Assembly: GCF_044466355.1 (NCBI RefSeq)
Contig: NZ_JBITMQ010000015.1
Location: 1-64,000, forward strand
DNA: 64,000 nt
Origin: Actinophytocola sp044466355
Lineage (GTDB): Bacteria > Actinomycetota > Actinomycetes > Mycobacteriales > Pseudonocardiaceae
Reading direction: 5' to 3'
Shown here one piece after another: positions 37,427 to 44,730 of the stretch (position 1 is its first letter; the number at the start of each line of letters is the position of its first letter). A program made the position numbers and the translations under genes. Under the pieces are notes generated by a model. The model did not search any database and was not told where the DNA came from. It saw only the letters and a program-made list of their open reading frames with translations.

Positions 37427-38308
37427 GTGACTGTCGATCTCGCTGCTGCCGCTTCCTTCATGGCCACCCACGCGCGCGTGCTCGACCGGCGACGGTTCGA
37501 GTTCCTCTTCGGCGACGGGGATGCCCAGGCCGTGCTCGCCGCCGTCGACGGGTACCGGAACCCTGACGGCGGGTACGGCTGGGGCCTCGAACCCGACCTC
37601 CGGGCGCCCGAGAGCCAGCCCGGTGGGGCGCTGCACGCGTTCGAGGTGTTCGCCGAGGTCGGGCCCACCGACAGAGCGCTCGAGGTGTGCGACTGGCTCG
37701 AGCGGGTGTCGCTGCCCGACGGCGGCGTGCCGTTCGCGGTCCCCGTCGCCGGCCCGGCCGGGTGCGCGCCCTTCTGGGTGCAGGCCGACCCGAGAACGTC
37801 CTCGCTGCAGAGCACGGCGTTCGTGGCCGGGGTCGGGCACCGTGTCGCGGCGCGGGACGAGCGGGTCGCCCGGCACCCGTGGCTCGTGGCGGCCACCCGG
37901 TACTGCCTGGACGCCGTCGCCGCGCTGGAGTCGGCGCCGCACGCCATCGAGCTGCGGTTCGCGGTCGGGTTACTCGACGAGGTGCACGGCACGCACGACG
38001 AGGCCGGGCAGCTGCTCGACAGGCTCGCGGCCTTCATCCCCGCCGACGGGCTCGTGCCGGTCACGGGTGGGAAGGCCGGGGAGACCATGCGGCCGCTCGA
38101 CTTCGCGCCCCTGCCGGGCCGTGCCGCGCGGCGGTTGTTCTCCGACGACGTGATCGCCGCCGACCTGGCGCGGCTCGCCGACGGGCAGCAGGACGACGGT
38201 GGGTGGATCGTGGACTTCGACAGCTACTCCCCCGCCGCCGCGCTGGAGTGGCGCGGGTACGCGACCGTCGCGGCGCTCTCGACGCTGCGTGCGAACGGCG
38301 TCGTGTAG
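37427..38308 (+). CDS. Terpene-cyclase-like alpha/alpha-toroid protein
   Basis: A 293-residue protein with prenyltransferase/squalene-cyclase-type repeats: GYRNPDGGYGWGLEPDLRAP near residue 40 and DGQQDDGGWIVDFDSYSP near residue 255 correspond to QW-like motifs. It lacks an obvious DxDD cyclase motif, so enzymatic activity is uncertain. The GTG at 37427 is chosen by frame and a nearby CGAGG. Unknown role. Confidence 0.75.
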   Translation: MTVDLAAAASFMATHARVLDRRRFEFLFGDGDAQAVLAAVDGYRNPDGGYGWGLEPDLRAPESQPGGALHAFEVFAEVGPTDRALEVCDWLERVSLPDGGVPFAVPVAGPAGCAPFWVQADPRTSSLQSTAFVAGVGHRVAARDERVARHPWLVAATRYCLDAVAALESAPHAIELRFAVGLLDEVHGTHDEAGQLLDRLAAFIPADGLVPVTGGKAGETMRPLDFAPLPGRAARRLFSDDVIAADLARLADGQQDDGGWIVDFDSYSPAAALEWRGYATVAALSTLRANGVV

Positions 38309-38452
38309 AGTTGCGGATTGTCGTTGGTTTTGTGTTCGTGTCATTGCGCGCTCGCGAAACATGTTGCGGGCGTTCGCACCTCCCCTGTGTGGTCGGACAT
38401 TCCGCCGCAGACAGCGGCGACTCGTATCACCACACAGTCAGAGGAAAGAAAC

Positions 38453-38656
38453 ATGGCTCAGGGCACCGTGAAGTGGTTCAACTCCGAGAAGGGCTTCGGC
38501 TTCATCGCGCCGGACGACGGCAGCGCCGACGTCTTCGTGCACTACTCGGAGATCCAGGGCAACGGCTTCAAGTCGCTGGACGAGAACCAGCGCGTGCAGT
38601 TCGAGGTCGGCCAGGGCCAGAAGGGCCCGCAGGCCACCGGCGTCACCGCCATCTGA
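38453..38656 (+). CDS. Cold-shock protein
   Basis: A 67-residue OB-fold RNA chaperone starting AQGTVKWFNSEKGFGFIAPD, with RNP1 (KGFGFI) and RNP2 (DVFVHYSEI) intact. It has a good GAGGAAAG ribosome site and a roughly 140-nt upstream leader, as is common for csp mRNAs. It ends only 20 nt before the low-complexity assembly artefact, but its own sequence looks sound. Confidence 0.97.
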   Translation: MAQGTVKWFNSEKGFGFIAPDDGSADVFVHYSEIQGNGFKSLDENQRVQFEVGQGQKGPQATGVTAI

Positions 38657-38676
38657 GATAGCTTGTCGCCACCGCC

Positions 38677-38930
38677 GGGGGGGGGGGGCCCGCGGGGGCC
38701 GGGGGGGGGGGGGGGGGGTGTGGGGGGGGGGCCCGCGGGGGGGGGGGGGGAGNNNNNNNNNNGTTATTTGCGGCGGGTGCGCGCCCGTCCCGGGCCCCGT
38801 GCGCGCCGACGTCCCTTTTTTTGGTTGGTGGGTGGGCGCCCCCCCCCCCGCCCCGCCCCCCCCCGGGGCCCCCCCCCCCCGGCGGTGGTCTTTCTGCCGC
38901 GTCCCCGTGCGTCGTGAGGAGTAACGGGGG
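38677..38930. other. Assembly gap with unreliable flanks
   Basis: Ten N at 38753-38762 mark a scaffold gap. Flanking bases are long G runs (38677-38752) and C runs (about 38838-38880), unlike real actinobacterial DNA and typical of failed consensus. Reading frames across this stretch have no meaning, and the true distance between the csp and HIRAN genes is unknown. Confidence 0.95.
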
Positions 38931-38998
38931 TGCGGCCATTGTTCGTCACAACACGCTGGGGGGTAACGGATCCCCCGCGTCGTGCCGACAGACCGGAC

Positions 38999-39469
38999 AT
39001 GGGTTTTGCCGAGTGGTTGCGGAACAACCTCGTGGCGGGTTCCGACGGTCCGGGAATCCCGGACACCTCCCCGGCGGCTCGTCGTCCACAGTGGATGCGG
39101 GACGGCATGCGCGCCATGGAGATCGCCGGCGCCGACGACCTGCGCGTGGTCGGGCTGCCCGGACACCAGAACGTCCTGTGGTCCATCGTCGGCCGTGACG
39201 TGCCGGGGCTCGTGCGCCAGGACATCCACGGACTGCTGGTCGCCGAGCACGGCAACCCGTTCGACCGGCACGCGGTCGCCGTGTGGGTCGGCGGGCACCG
39301 CGTCGGCAAGCTCCCCGACGATGACGCGAGCCGCCTGCGACCGGGGCTCATCCGCCTGCAGCGGCAGCACCGCCGGGCCGTCGCGCTGCCCGGCCACGTG
39401 GGCGGGGACCAGTCGGACGGCCTCGGCGTGTACCTGACCTACGACGCGAACGCGTTCGGCCTCAGCTAA
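38999..39469 (+). CDS. HIRAN-domain protein
   Basis: A 156-residue stand-alone HIRAN protein. The segment GLLVAEHGNPFDRHAVAVWV, then GGHRVGKLPDDDASRLRPGL, matches the E-NP-D-AV ... VGyLp-d-A signature. HIRAN domains bind DNA ends or damaged DNA in helicase contexts; here no helicase is attached. ATG 38999 is chosen, but the gene lies close to the assembly gap and an N-terminal extension cannot be excluded. Overlaps the SEC-C gene by 4 nt, convergently. Confidence 0.75.
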   Translation: MGFAEWLRNNLVAGSDGPGIPDTSPAARRPQWMRDGMRAMEIAGADDLRVVGLPGHQNVLWSIVGRDVPGLVRQDIHGLLVAEHGNPFDRHAVAVWVGGHRVGKLPDDDASRLRPGLIRLQRQHRRAVALPGHVGGDQSDGLGVYLTYDANAFGLS

Positions 39470-39706
39470 CGCACGTAGTAGTCGCCCATGGTGTCGTCGT
39501 AACGGCCGGTGGGGCGGCAGCAACGGCGGAAACCGCCGTCCGGAGCCGCACGGGCACGGGTCGTTGCCACCCAGCTTCTCGACCAGTTCCTTGTCGCCGC
39601 CGACCACCCGGTCGCCGCGTTTGACCCTGGTCTCGCTAGAGGGAACCCCCTGCGGCGCTTGCTGATGGGTTCAAAAGGACGCCTCGGCGTCGTGTTCGCG
39701 GTGCAT
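39466..39706 (-). pseudogene. SEC-C motif protein with three single-base indels
   Basis: A strong AGGAGG (39712-39717) precedes ATG 39706 (MHREHDAEASF). The next codon is TGA unless one T of TTTT (39673-39676) is removed, which gives SFEPISKRRRG. Adding one G in the G run at 39646-39650 continues to VPSSETRVKRGDRVVGGDKE and LVEKLGGNDPCPCGSGRRF. Removing one C near 39528 completes RRCCRPTGRYDD to a TAG at 39466. The zinc-binding SEC-C motif (CPCGSG...RRCC) is recognisable. Restored length is about 79 residues. Sequencing errors are as likely as true decay. Confidence 0.7.
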
Positions 39707-39830
39707 GGCTGCCTCCTCGGTCCGATGTGCTCTCACGCTACCCACGCTGTCACCCGGAATTCGGTTGGCGCGGCCGCCCGCCCGTGACACACTTGCCGTT
39801 ACCCGACAGACCGAGCAAGGGGAACGCCTC

Positions 39831-39863
39831 ATGCCTGACGCCCACGGTGGGCGTCGCCTGTAG
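39831..39863 (+). other. Leader mini-ORF with hairpin upstream of the GNAT gene
   Basis: A 10-codon ORF (MPDAHGGRRL) has a plausible AAGGGGAA ribosome site. It contains a 7-bp stem GACGCCC/GGGCGTC with loop ACGGT. It lies 59 nt before the acetyltransferase start. It could be a regulatory leader; coincidence is not excluded. Confidence 0.3.
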
Positions 39864-39922
39864 TGCCGGTGGCGCCGTTTCCGCTGTCATCCCCCCATGC
39901 TCGTTGAAAGGGTTACCTCATC

Positions 39923-40666
39923 TTGTCTGCTCTGCAGTCACACATGCGCCGTGCCGCGGCGGCCGGGCGCATGACCGAACAGGTCGGTCCGTTCCTCGCC
40001 ACGTTCTCGCCGGACTCGGCCAACCCGTTCCTCAACTACGCCATCCCCGTCGACGGCGCGCGGCCGTCATCGTCCGATGTGGACGCGCTGACCGAGGCGT
40101 ACGCGCAGCGGGACCTGTTGCCGCGCGTGGAGTTCATGGCCGAGACCGCACCCGCGGCCGAGCGCGCGCTGCTCATCGCGGGCTGGTCGGTCGAGCGACG
40201 CATTCCCGTGATGTTGTGCCCGCCCGGGTCGGCGGTCGCGATCGCGGCACCGGCCGGTGTCGAACTGGTCGTGCCCCGCACCGACGAGGAGGTCCGCGGC
40301 ATGCTGGTCGCCCAGCACGAGGCGTTCGGCGAGCCGGCGGACATCCGGGACGGCGATGTCGAGAAGGCCCGCGAACGCTTGCGTGCCGGTGGGTTCGCCG
40401 TGCTGGCAAAGGTCGCGGGTGAGCCCGCGGGCGGCGGCGTCGCCGAGGCGGTCGTCGACGGAACGACCGAGGTCGGCGGCATCGGTGTGCGGGAACCGTA
40501 CCGGCGCCGTGGCATCGGTGCCGCGATGACCGCGTTCCTCACCGCGGCCGTCCACGAGGCCGGTGCCAGGACGGTGTTCCTCACCCCGGCCGGTGTGCCG
40601 GAACAGCGGCTGTACGCCCGCGCGGGCTTCACGCCGACGGGCGACATGCTGCACCTCAGCCGCTGA
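39923..40666 (+). CDS. GNAT-family N-acetyltransferase
   Basis: A 247-residue protein with a C-terminal GNAT fold: VGGIGVREPYRRRGIGAAMT is the acetyl-CoA pyrophosphate-binding motif A near residue 190, and VPEQRLYARAGFTPTGD is motif B. The N-terminal half is a divergent GNAT-like domain. The TTG at 39923 has GAAAGGG upstream; ATG 39944 is the alternative. Substrate unknown. Overlaps the convergent phosphotransferase gene by 11 nt. Confidence 0.87.
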   Translation: MSALQSHMRRAAAAGRMTEQVGPFLATFSPDSANPFLNYAIPVDGARPSSSDVDALTEAYAQRDLLPRVEFMAETAPAAERALLIAGWSVERRIPVMLCPPGSAVAIAAPAGVELVVPRTDEEVRGMLVAQHEAFGEPADIRDGDVEKARERLRAGGFAVLAKVAGEPAGGGVAEAVVDGTTEVGGIGVREPYRRRGIGAAMTAFLTAAVHEAGARTVFLTPAGVPEQRLYARAGFTPTGDMLHLSR

Positions 40667-41564
40667 TCTCCCGCAACCACGACACCACGACGTCCGCCTG
40701 GGCCTGCTGGAACTCACGCAGTGACGGCAGCCCCGGCGGCGCCGGGTGCCGTGCGGCGTCGGCGAAGAACGCGCCGAACCCGGCGAGCGCACCGACCGCG
40801 TCGTGGTGGTCGGCGTCGAGTATCGACAGGTCCGCGTGGCCGCCGCACAGCCGGATGTTGATCAGCAGGAGGAGCGTGTCAAGCCACGCCGCGCCGCGAC
40901 AGCCGTACGGCCAGTCGACGACCGTGACCGAGCCGTCGTCGCTGACCAGGAGGTTGTCGGCCCGGACGTCGAGGTGCACGAGCGTGTCCCCGACGATCGC
41001 GTCGAGCCCGTGCTCGGCGTGGCGGCACAGCTCGTCGAGATGCGCGGCGACCCACGGGTCGAGGTGTGCTGGTGGGTCGTCGCGAAGCCGGTGCCAGCCG
41101 GTGAAGTCGGGTTCGAGCAGGTCACGGACCGTGCGGACGTCAACGGGACACGGGGTGAGCACGCGGGCCAGGTCGGCGAGCGCGGTCCGGGCGGCGGTCA
41201 CGTCGGCAGGGTCGTGCCAGTCGGGGTGCCGCCCGTCGACGTCGGTGAACACCAGCGCGACCCAGTCACCGTCGTCGTGCGTGCCGAGCAGCGTCGAGGT
41301 GGGCGCGTCGTCGGGCAGCGCGGCGGCGATGGCGGCTTCGCTGCGGTGGAGGCGGGGACTGAACTCGTTCTGCGCCGCGCTGACGGCCTTGACGAACGCC
41401 CGGCCCCCGTCGACGGTCCGCACGCGATCCGCGGTACCGGGCGAGAACCCACCGGACTGCGACACGGCCTCGACGACAGCGCCGCCGAGGATCCCCTCGA
41501 CCGCACGCCGCACCGACCCGGGCAGGTCACCCCACCCGATCCGCACCCCGGAAGCCACCACCAT
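40656..41564 (-). CDS. Aminoglycoside phosphotransferase-family kinase
   Basis: A 302-residue protein kinase-like enzyme of the APH/choline kinase family. The Brenner motif is VHLDVRADNLLVSDDG near residue 199 with the catalytic Asp, followed by the metal-binding VVDWPYGCRG. N-terminal lobe residues FVKAVSAAQ hold the ATP lysine. Chromosomal APH-like proteins act on diverse small molecules, so antibiotic resistance is only one possibility. Confidence 0.85.
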   Translation of the reverse strand: MVVASGVRIGWGDLPGSVRRAVEGILGGAVVEAVSQSGGFSPGTADRVRTVDGGRAFVKAVSAAQNEFSPRLHRSEAAIAAALPDDAPTSTLLGTHDDGDWVALVFTDVDGRHPDWHDPADVTAARTALADLARVLTPCPVDVRTVRDLLEPDFTGWHRLRDDPPAHLDPWVAAHLDELCRHAEHGLDAIVGDTLVHLDVRADNLLVSDDGSVTVVDWPYGCRGAAWLDTLLLLINIRLCGGHADLSILDADHHDAVGALAGFGAFFADAARHPAPPGLPSLREFQQAQADVVVSWLREISG

Positions 41565-41608
41565 GCAGGCGATGATGCCCGGCCGACGTCACCGGCCGCA
41601 TCCGGATT

Positions 41609-42751
41609 TCACCCGTCCGCACTGTCGGTCAGGATGTTCGGTACCCCGCCGACGGTGTCGACCGCCGCACGCAGTCGCAGCTGCGTGTCTTCCATCCACC
41701 GGCGCACCTCCGGCCACTTCGCCTGGTCCGTGATCTTGGGGCCGTGCCGACGTACCTCGATCCGGCACGCCTTGTTGTTCGGCAGGTCGTCGAAGATCAG
41801 TCCGTCACCGAAACAGGCGATGATCTCGTCACGCCGCTCGTGCAGCACTCGCCATCGCGCGAGGTTCATCGCCGGATCGGTGTGCCCGAAGTACAGCTCG
41901 GACCGGCACCCGAACATCGAGTAGGACAGCACCCAGGTCACCCCGCCGACACCGCTGGGCATGTCCCACCAGTTCTGCGGCGGCGGCGTGGACTTCGTCC
42001 ACCGGTGTTGTACGACGACTGGCCGAAACTCGGTCCAGAACCGGCGGTACAGCTCCTGCTTCGGCGTGAGTCCGGCGGTCACCTGTACGGGTTCGTCCTG
42101 AATCGGCTGGAGGGGCACCGCCGGTGGCCGCCCGAGAACCACCGCGATGGCCGTGGCGGTCTGCTGCACGTGGTCGATGGCCAGGGTGACGTCGTCTGCG
42201 GAGATCGGGAGCCGTCTCGTGCCGTCGTCCGGGTCGCGATCGGCCTCGTGCGCGATGCGGTTCCTCCGGTTGACGATGTCCTTGAGCCGGACGACGGCCG
42301 AGTCCAGCTGTTTCTCGACGTTCGGCCACAACGGTTCCGCCGTGACGTGGGCGAGCGCCTGCTTGATCTTCTCGGGTGCTTGGAAGGACTGATAGCCGAA
42401 ATGATCGCGCAGGTGCTCGGCGAACGCCTCCTGCAACGTTCTCGACCGGTGGTAGTGCACGTCCTCGAACATCTGCATCGGGATGCGCAGGTTGAAGAAC
42501 TGGGGAGGCCGCTTCTCGCCGACGTTGAGCGCGAACCCGAGCGCACGGTCGTACAACTCGCGGTGCACCCAGTGATCAAGGGCCGAGACCGCCTGCACCC
42601 ATGCCGCGCGGTACAGGTCCGCCACGTCGAAGGCGTTCACCTGCAGCCGTTGGAGGTGTTTGCCACCGCTGACCAGATCACGGGCATAGTCGAGGTTGCT
42701 GCACAGCTCGTGGTAAGCGGCGGTGGTGTGGGCCGCGACGGAATCGTCCAT
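41609..42751 (-). CDS. HEPN-domain and DUF4268 fusion protein
   Basis: A 380-residue two-domain protein. The N-terminal helical half ends with KDIVNRRNRIAHEADRDP; R163-x4-H168 fits the R-X4-6-H motif of ribonuclease HEPN domains (RiboL-PSP type). The C-terminal half (SELYFGHTDPAMNLARWRVL, then IFDDLPNNKACRIEVRR) matches DUF4268. Such fusions are suspected RNA-cleaving stress or anti-phage effectors; function unproven. A TGAAC-AAATA-GTTCA palindrome lies 4 nt upstream of the ATG. It follows the DUF429 gene by 32 nt. Confidence 0.7.
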   Translation of the reverse strand: MDDSVAAHTTAAYHELCSNLDYARDLVSGGKHLQRLQVNAFDVADLYRAAWVQAVSALDHWVHRELYDRALGFALNVGEKRPPQFFNLRIPMQMFEDVHYHRSRTLQEAFAEHLRDHFGYQSFQAPEKIKQALAHVTAEPLWPNVEKQLDSAVVRLKDIVNRRNRIAHEADRDPDDGTRRLPISADDVTLAIDHVQQTATAIAVVLGRPPAVPLQPIQDEPVQVTAGLTPKQELYRRFWTEFRPVVVQHRWTKSTPPPQNWWDMPSGVGGVTWVLSYSMFGCRSELYFGHTDPAMNLARWRVLHERRDEIIACFGDGLIFDDLPNNKACRIEVRRHGPKITDQAKWPEVRRWMEDTQLRLRAAVDTVGGVPNILTDSADG

Positions 42752-42754
42752 GTC

Positions 42755-42769
42755 TGAACAAATAGTTCA
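42755..42769. promoter_or_regulatory. Inverted repeat at the HEPN-DUF4268 start
   Basis: TGAAC/GTTCA arms around AAATA immediately precede the ATG. The AT-rich centre could be part of a promoter, so binding here would block transcription or initiation. There is no adjacent regulator gene, so autoregulation or a remote factor is implied. Confidence 0.4.
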
Positions 42770-42783
42770 CCGCGGCATGTTCG

Positions 42784-43470
42784 TTACCGCCAGATGGCCA
42801 CCGTGAATTCGTCGTAGTCGTCCGGGGGGTCGGGTAGCGGTTGTGCGGTGCCTGCCGCCACACGAGCGGCGGTCCACGCGACGGCGGCGGCGTCGAGGAT
42901 GTCGTCCGGGGCGGCCTGGCGACCTGCGTCTCCGAGATCGGCGGGGAAGCGGATGCCGTTCTCGGCGAGCAGTCGGCGGCGGTGTTCGAGCCCGGCCCAC
43001 GTCTTCTTCGAATCAGGGATCGGATCGCCTGCCATCTCGCGGAAGCTCAGTTCCGGATGTGCCTCCACGACCCGACACGACGCCGTCCGGCGCCAGGTGT
43101 CCACCTCCCGGATCTTCGGGAACAGACCGAACGCCTGGATCGACATGCCCTCCCCGGCCAGCTGGCGGTTCACCGTGCTCGCGCGGGCATGGGTTGTCTC
43201 GGTCAGCGCCGCGCGGACCGGGGTGAGGAAGACCGACGACCGTCGGGGGCCGAGCAGCCCGCGGGCCGCCACGTCGGCGGTCCGGCGGCCGCGATCGGGC
43301 AGGCCGATCGGGATGTCGATCGCGATCACCGAGACGTCGGTGGGCAGGTCGGCGATGTGCTCCGCGTAGTGGGCGGTGACCGACGAACCCAGGCGGATGG
43401 CCACCCAGGCGGACTTGCACGCGTCAACGCCCAGAACGGGGTTGGTTAGGCTTCTGGCCGTGGCGAACAC
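42784..43470 (-). CDS. DUF429 predicted RNase H-like protein
   Basis: A roughly 228-residue protein of the DUF429 family: LGVDACKSAWVAIRL, VIAIDIPIGLPDRGRRTADV and EAHPELSFREMAG are diagnostic. The acidic residues in GVDA and AIDIPIGL fit an RNase H-like fold, though activity has not been shown to my knowledge. The start is unclear: GTG 43470 would overlap the divergent rnhA start by 11 nt, while homology begins at a CTG at 43434. No ATG is near. Confidence 0.82.
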   Translation of the reverse strand: MFATARSLTNPVLGVDACKSAWVAIRLGSSVTAHYAEHIADLPTDVSVIAIDIPIGLPDRGRRTADVAARGLLGPRRSSVFLTPVRAALTETTHARASTVNRQLAGEGMSIQAFGLFPKIREVDTWRRTASCRVVEAHPELSFREMAGDPIPDSKKTWAGLEHRRRLLAENGIRFPADLGDAGRQAAPDDILDAAAVAWTAARVAAGTAQPLPDPPDDYDEFTVAIWR

Positions 43471-43906
43471 CGTGGAGATATACACCGACGGCGCGTGCAG
43501 TGGGAACCCCGGCCCGGGCGGGTGGGGCGCCGTGCTCAAGTACGGCAAGCACGAGAAGGAGCTGTACGGTGCCGAGGCGGGTGTCACCACCAACAACCGC
43601 ATGGAGTTGATGGCGCCGATCGTGGCGCTCGAGAGTCTGACCCGGCCGTCCGTGGTCGCCATGTACACCGACTCGACGTACGTGCGGAACGGGATCATGC
43701 AGTGGCTGCCCAAGTGGAAGAGCAACGGGTGGCAGACCGCCGCGAAGCAGCCCGTGAAGAACGCCGATCTCTGGCGGCGGCTCGACGAGGCCGTGAAACC
43801 GCACGAGGTGCAGTGGTTCTGGGTGAAGGGCCACGCCGGGCACCCCGAGAACGAGCGTGCCGACCAGCTCGCCGTCAAGGGCGCGCAGGAGGCCGCGGGC
43901 CGCTAA
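43460..43906 (+). CDS. rnhA: Ribonuclease HI
   Basis: Degrades the RNA strand of RNA-DNA hybrids. The 148 residues keep all four catalytic acids: Asp in IYTDGACSGNPGPGGWGA, Glu in NNRMELMA, Asp in YTDSTYVRNGI and Asp in NERADQLA. The GTG at 43460 gives the expected N-terminus VANTVEIYTDG. It is divergent from, and possibly overlaps, the DUF429 gene. Confidence 0.96.
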   Translation: MANTVEIYTDGACSGNPGPGGWGAVLKYGKHEKELYGAEAGVTTNNRMELMAPIVALESLTRPSVVAMYTDSTYVRNGIMQWLPKWKSNGWQTAAKQPVKNADLWRRLDEAVKPHEVQWFWVKGHAGHPENERADQLAVKGAQEAAGR

Positions 43907-43947
43907 ATCGCAGGCGCGCCAACACAAGTACGTGCCACCATCTCGGC

Positions 43948-44730
43948 ATGAACCACACCGAGCACGGAAACCGGGACGTCGCGCTGCGCGGCGAGATCCT
44001 GCGTACCGTCGTGGGCTCCGGTGTGCACGGAATCGCGATCGCCGGCACCGACGACCACGACGAGATGGGTGTCTACATCGAACCGCCCGCGAACGTCGTC
44101 GGGACGGACGGTGCCGCGCAGCACTACGTCTTCCGCACGCAGCCCGAGGGCGCGCGGTCCGGGCCGGGTGACACCGACCTGGTGAGCTACTCGCTGCACA
44201 AGTACCTGCGGCTCGCGATGAAGGGCAACCCGACGGCGCTGCTGCCCCTGTACGCACCCGCCGACGCGATCATCACGGTCACGCCGCTGGGTGAGGAACT
44301 GCGGGCGCTCGCGCCGAAGATCCTGTCGCGGGCGGCGGTGCACCGCTTCCTCGGCTACCTCAACGCACAGCGGGACCGGCTGCTGGGGCAGAGCAAGGGC
44401 AAGGTGCCGAGTCGGCCGGAGCTGGTGGCGAGGTACGGCTACGACGTGAAGTACGCGTCGCACGCCCTGCGTCTCGCCTACCAGGGGCTGGAAGTGGCGC
44501 GGCACGCCCGCCTCACGCTGCCCATGCCGGACGTCGAGCGGGATCGGGTGCTGCGGGTCAAGGGGGGCGAGGTGCCTGACATCGCCACAGTCCTCGCCGA
44601 GATCGCGGAGGTCCAGGCCCAGGTCGAGGAGATACTGGCGACGGGGAAGACGCCGCTGCCGGACGAACCCGACAGGAACGCGATCTCCGAGTGGGTCGTC
44701 AGCGCCCACCGGCGGCACTGGGGCTGGTGA
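43948..44730 (+). CDS. RlaP-like nucleotidyltransferase
   Basis: A 260-residue DNA polymerase beta superfamily nucleotidyltransferase. The motif VVGSGVHGIAIAGTDDHDEM combines the GS-x-x-G loop with a D-x-D metal-binding pair, as in PF10127 (RlaP, predicted in RNA repair). A helical C-terminal part follows (YDVKYASHALRLAYQGLE). It lies 41 nt after rnhA on the same strand. No RNA ligase such as RtcB is adjacent, so the substrate is unknown. Overlaps the convergent aminotransferase by 32 nt. Confidence 0.82.
   Translation: MNHTEHGNRDVALRGEILRTVVGSGVHGIAIAGTDDHDEMGVYIEPPANVVGTDGAAQHYVFRTQPEGARSGPGDTDLVSYSLHKYLRLAMKGNPTALLPLYAPADAIITVTPLGEELRALAPKILSRAAVHRFLGYLNAQRDRLLGQSKGKVPSRPELVARYGYDVKYASHALRLAYQGLEVARHARLTLPMPDVERDRVLRVKGGEVPDIATVLAEIAEVQAQVEEILATGKTPLPDEPDRNAISEWVVSAHRRHWGW

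Noticed and set aside
38663..39607. Several open frames crossing the N run
   Set aside because: They consist of Gly/Pro runs read from artefactual homopolymers and contain unknown residues.
40656..41564. Claim of an aminoglycoside-resistance phosphotransferase
   Set aside because: The APH fold is shared by many small-molecule kinases; nothing here indicates the substrate.
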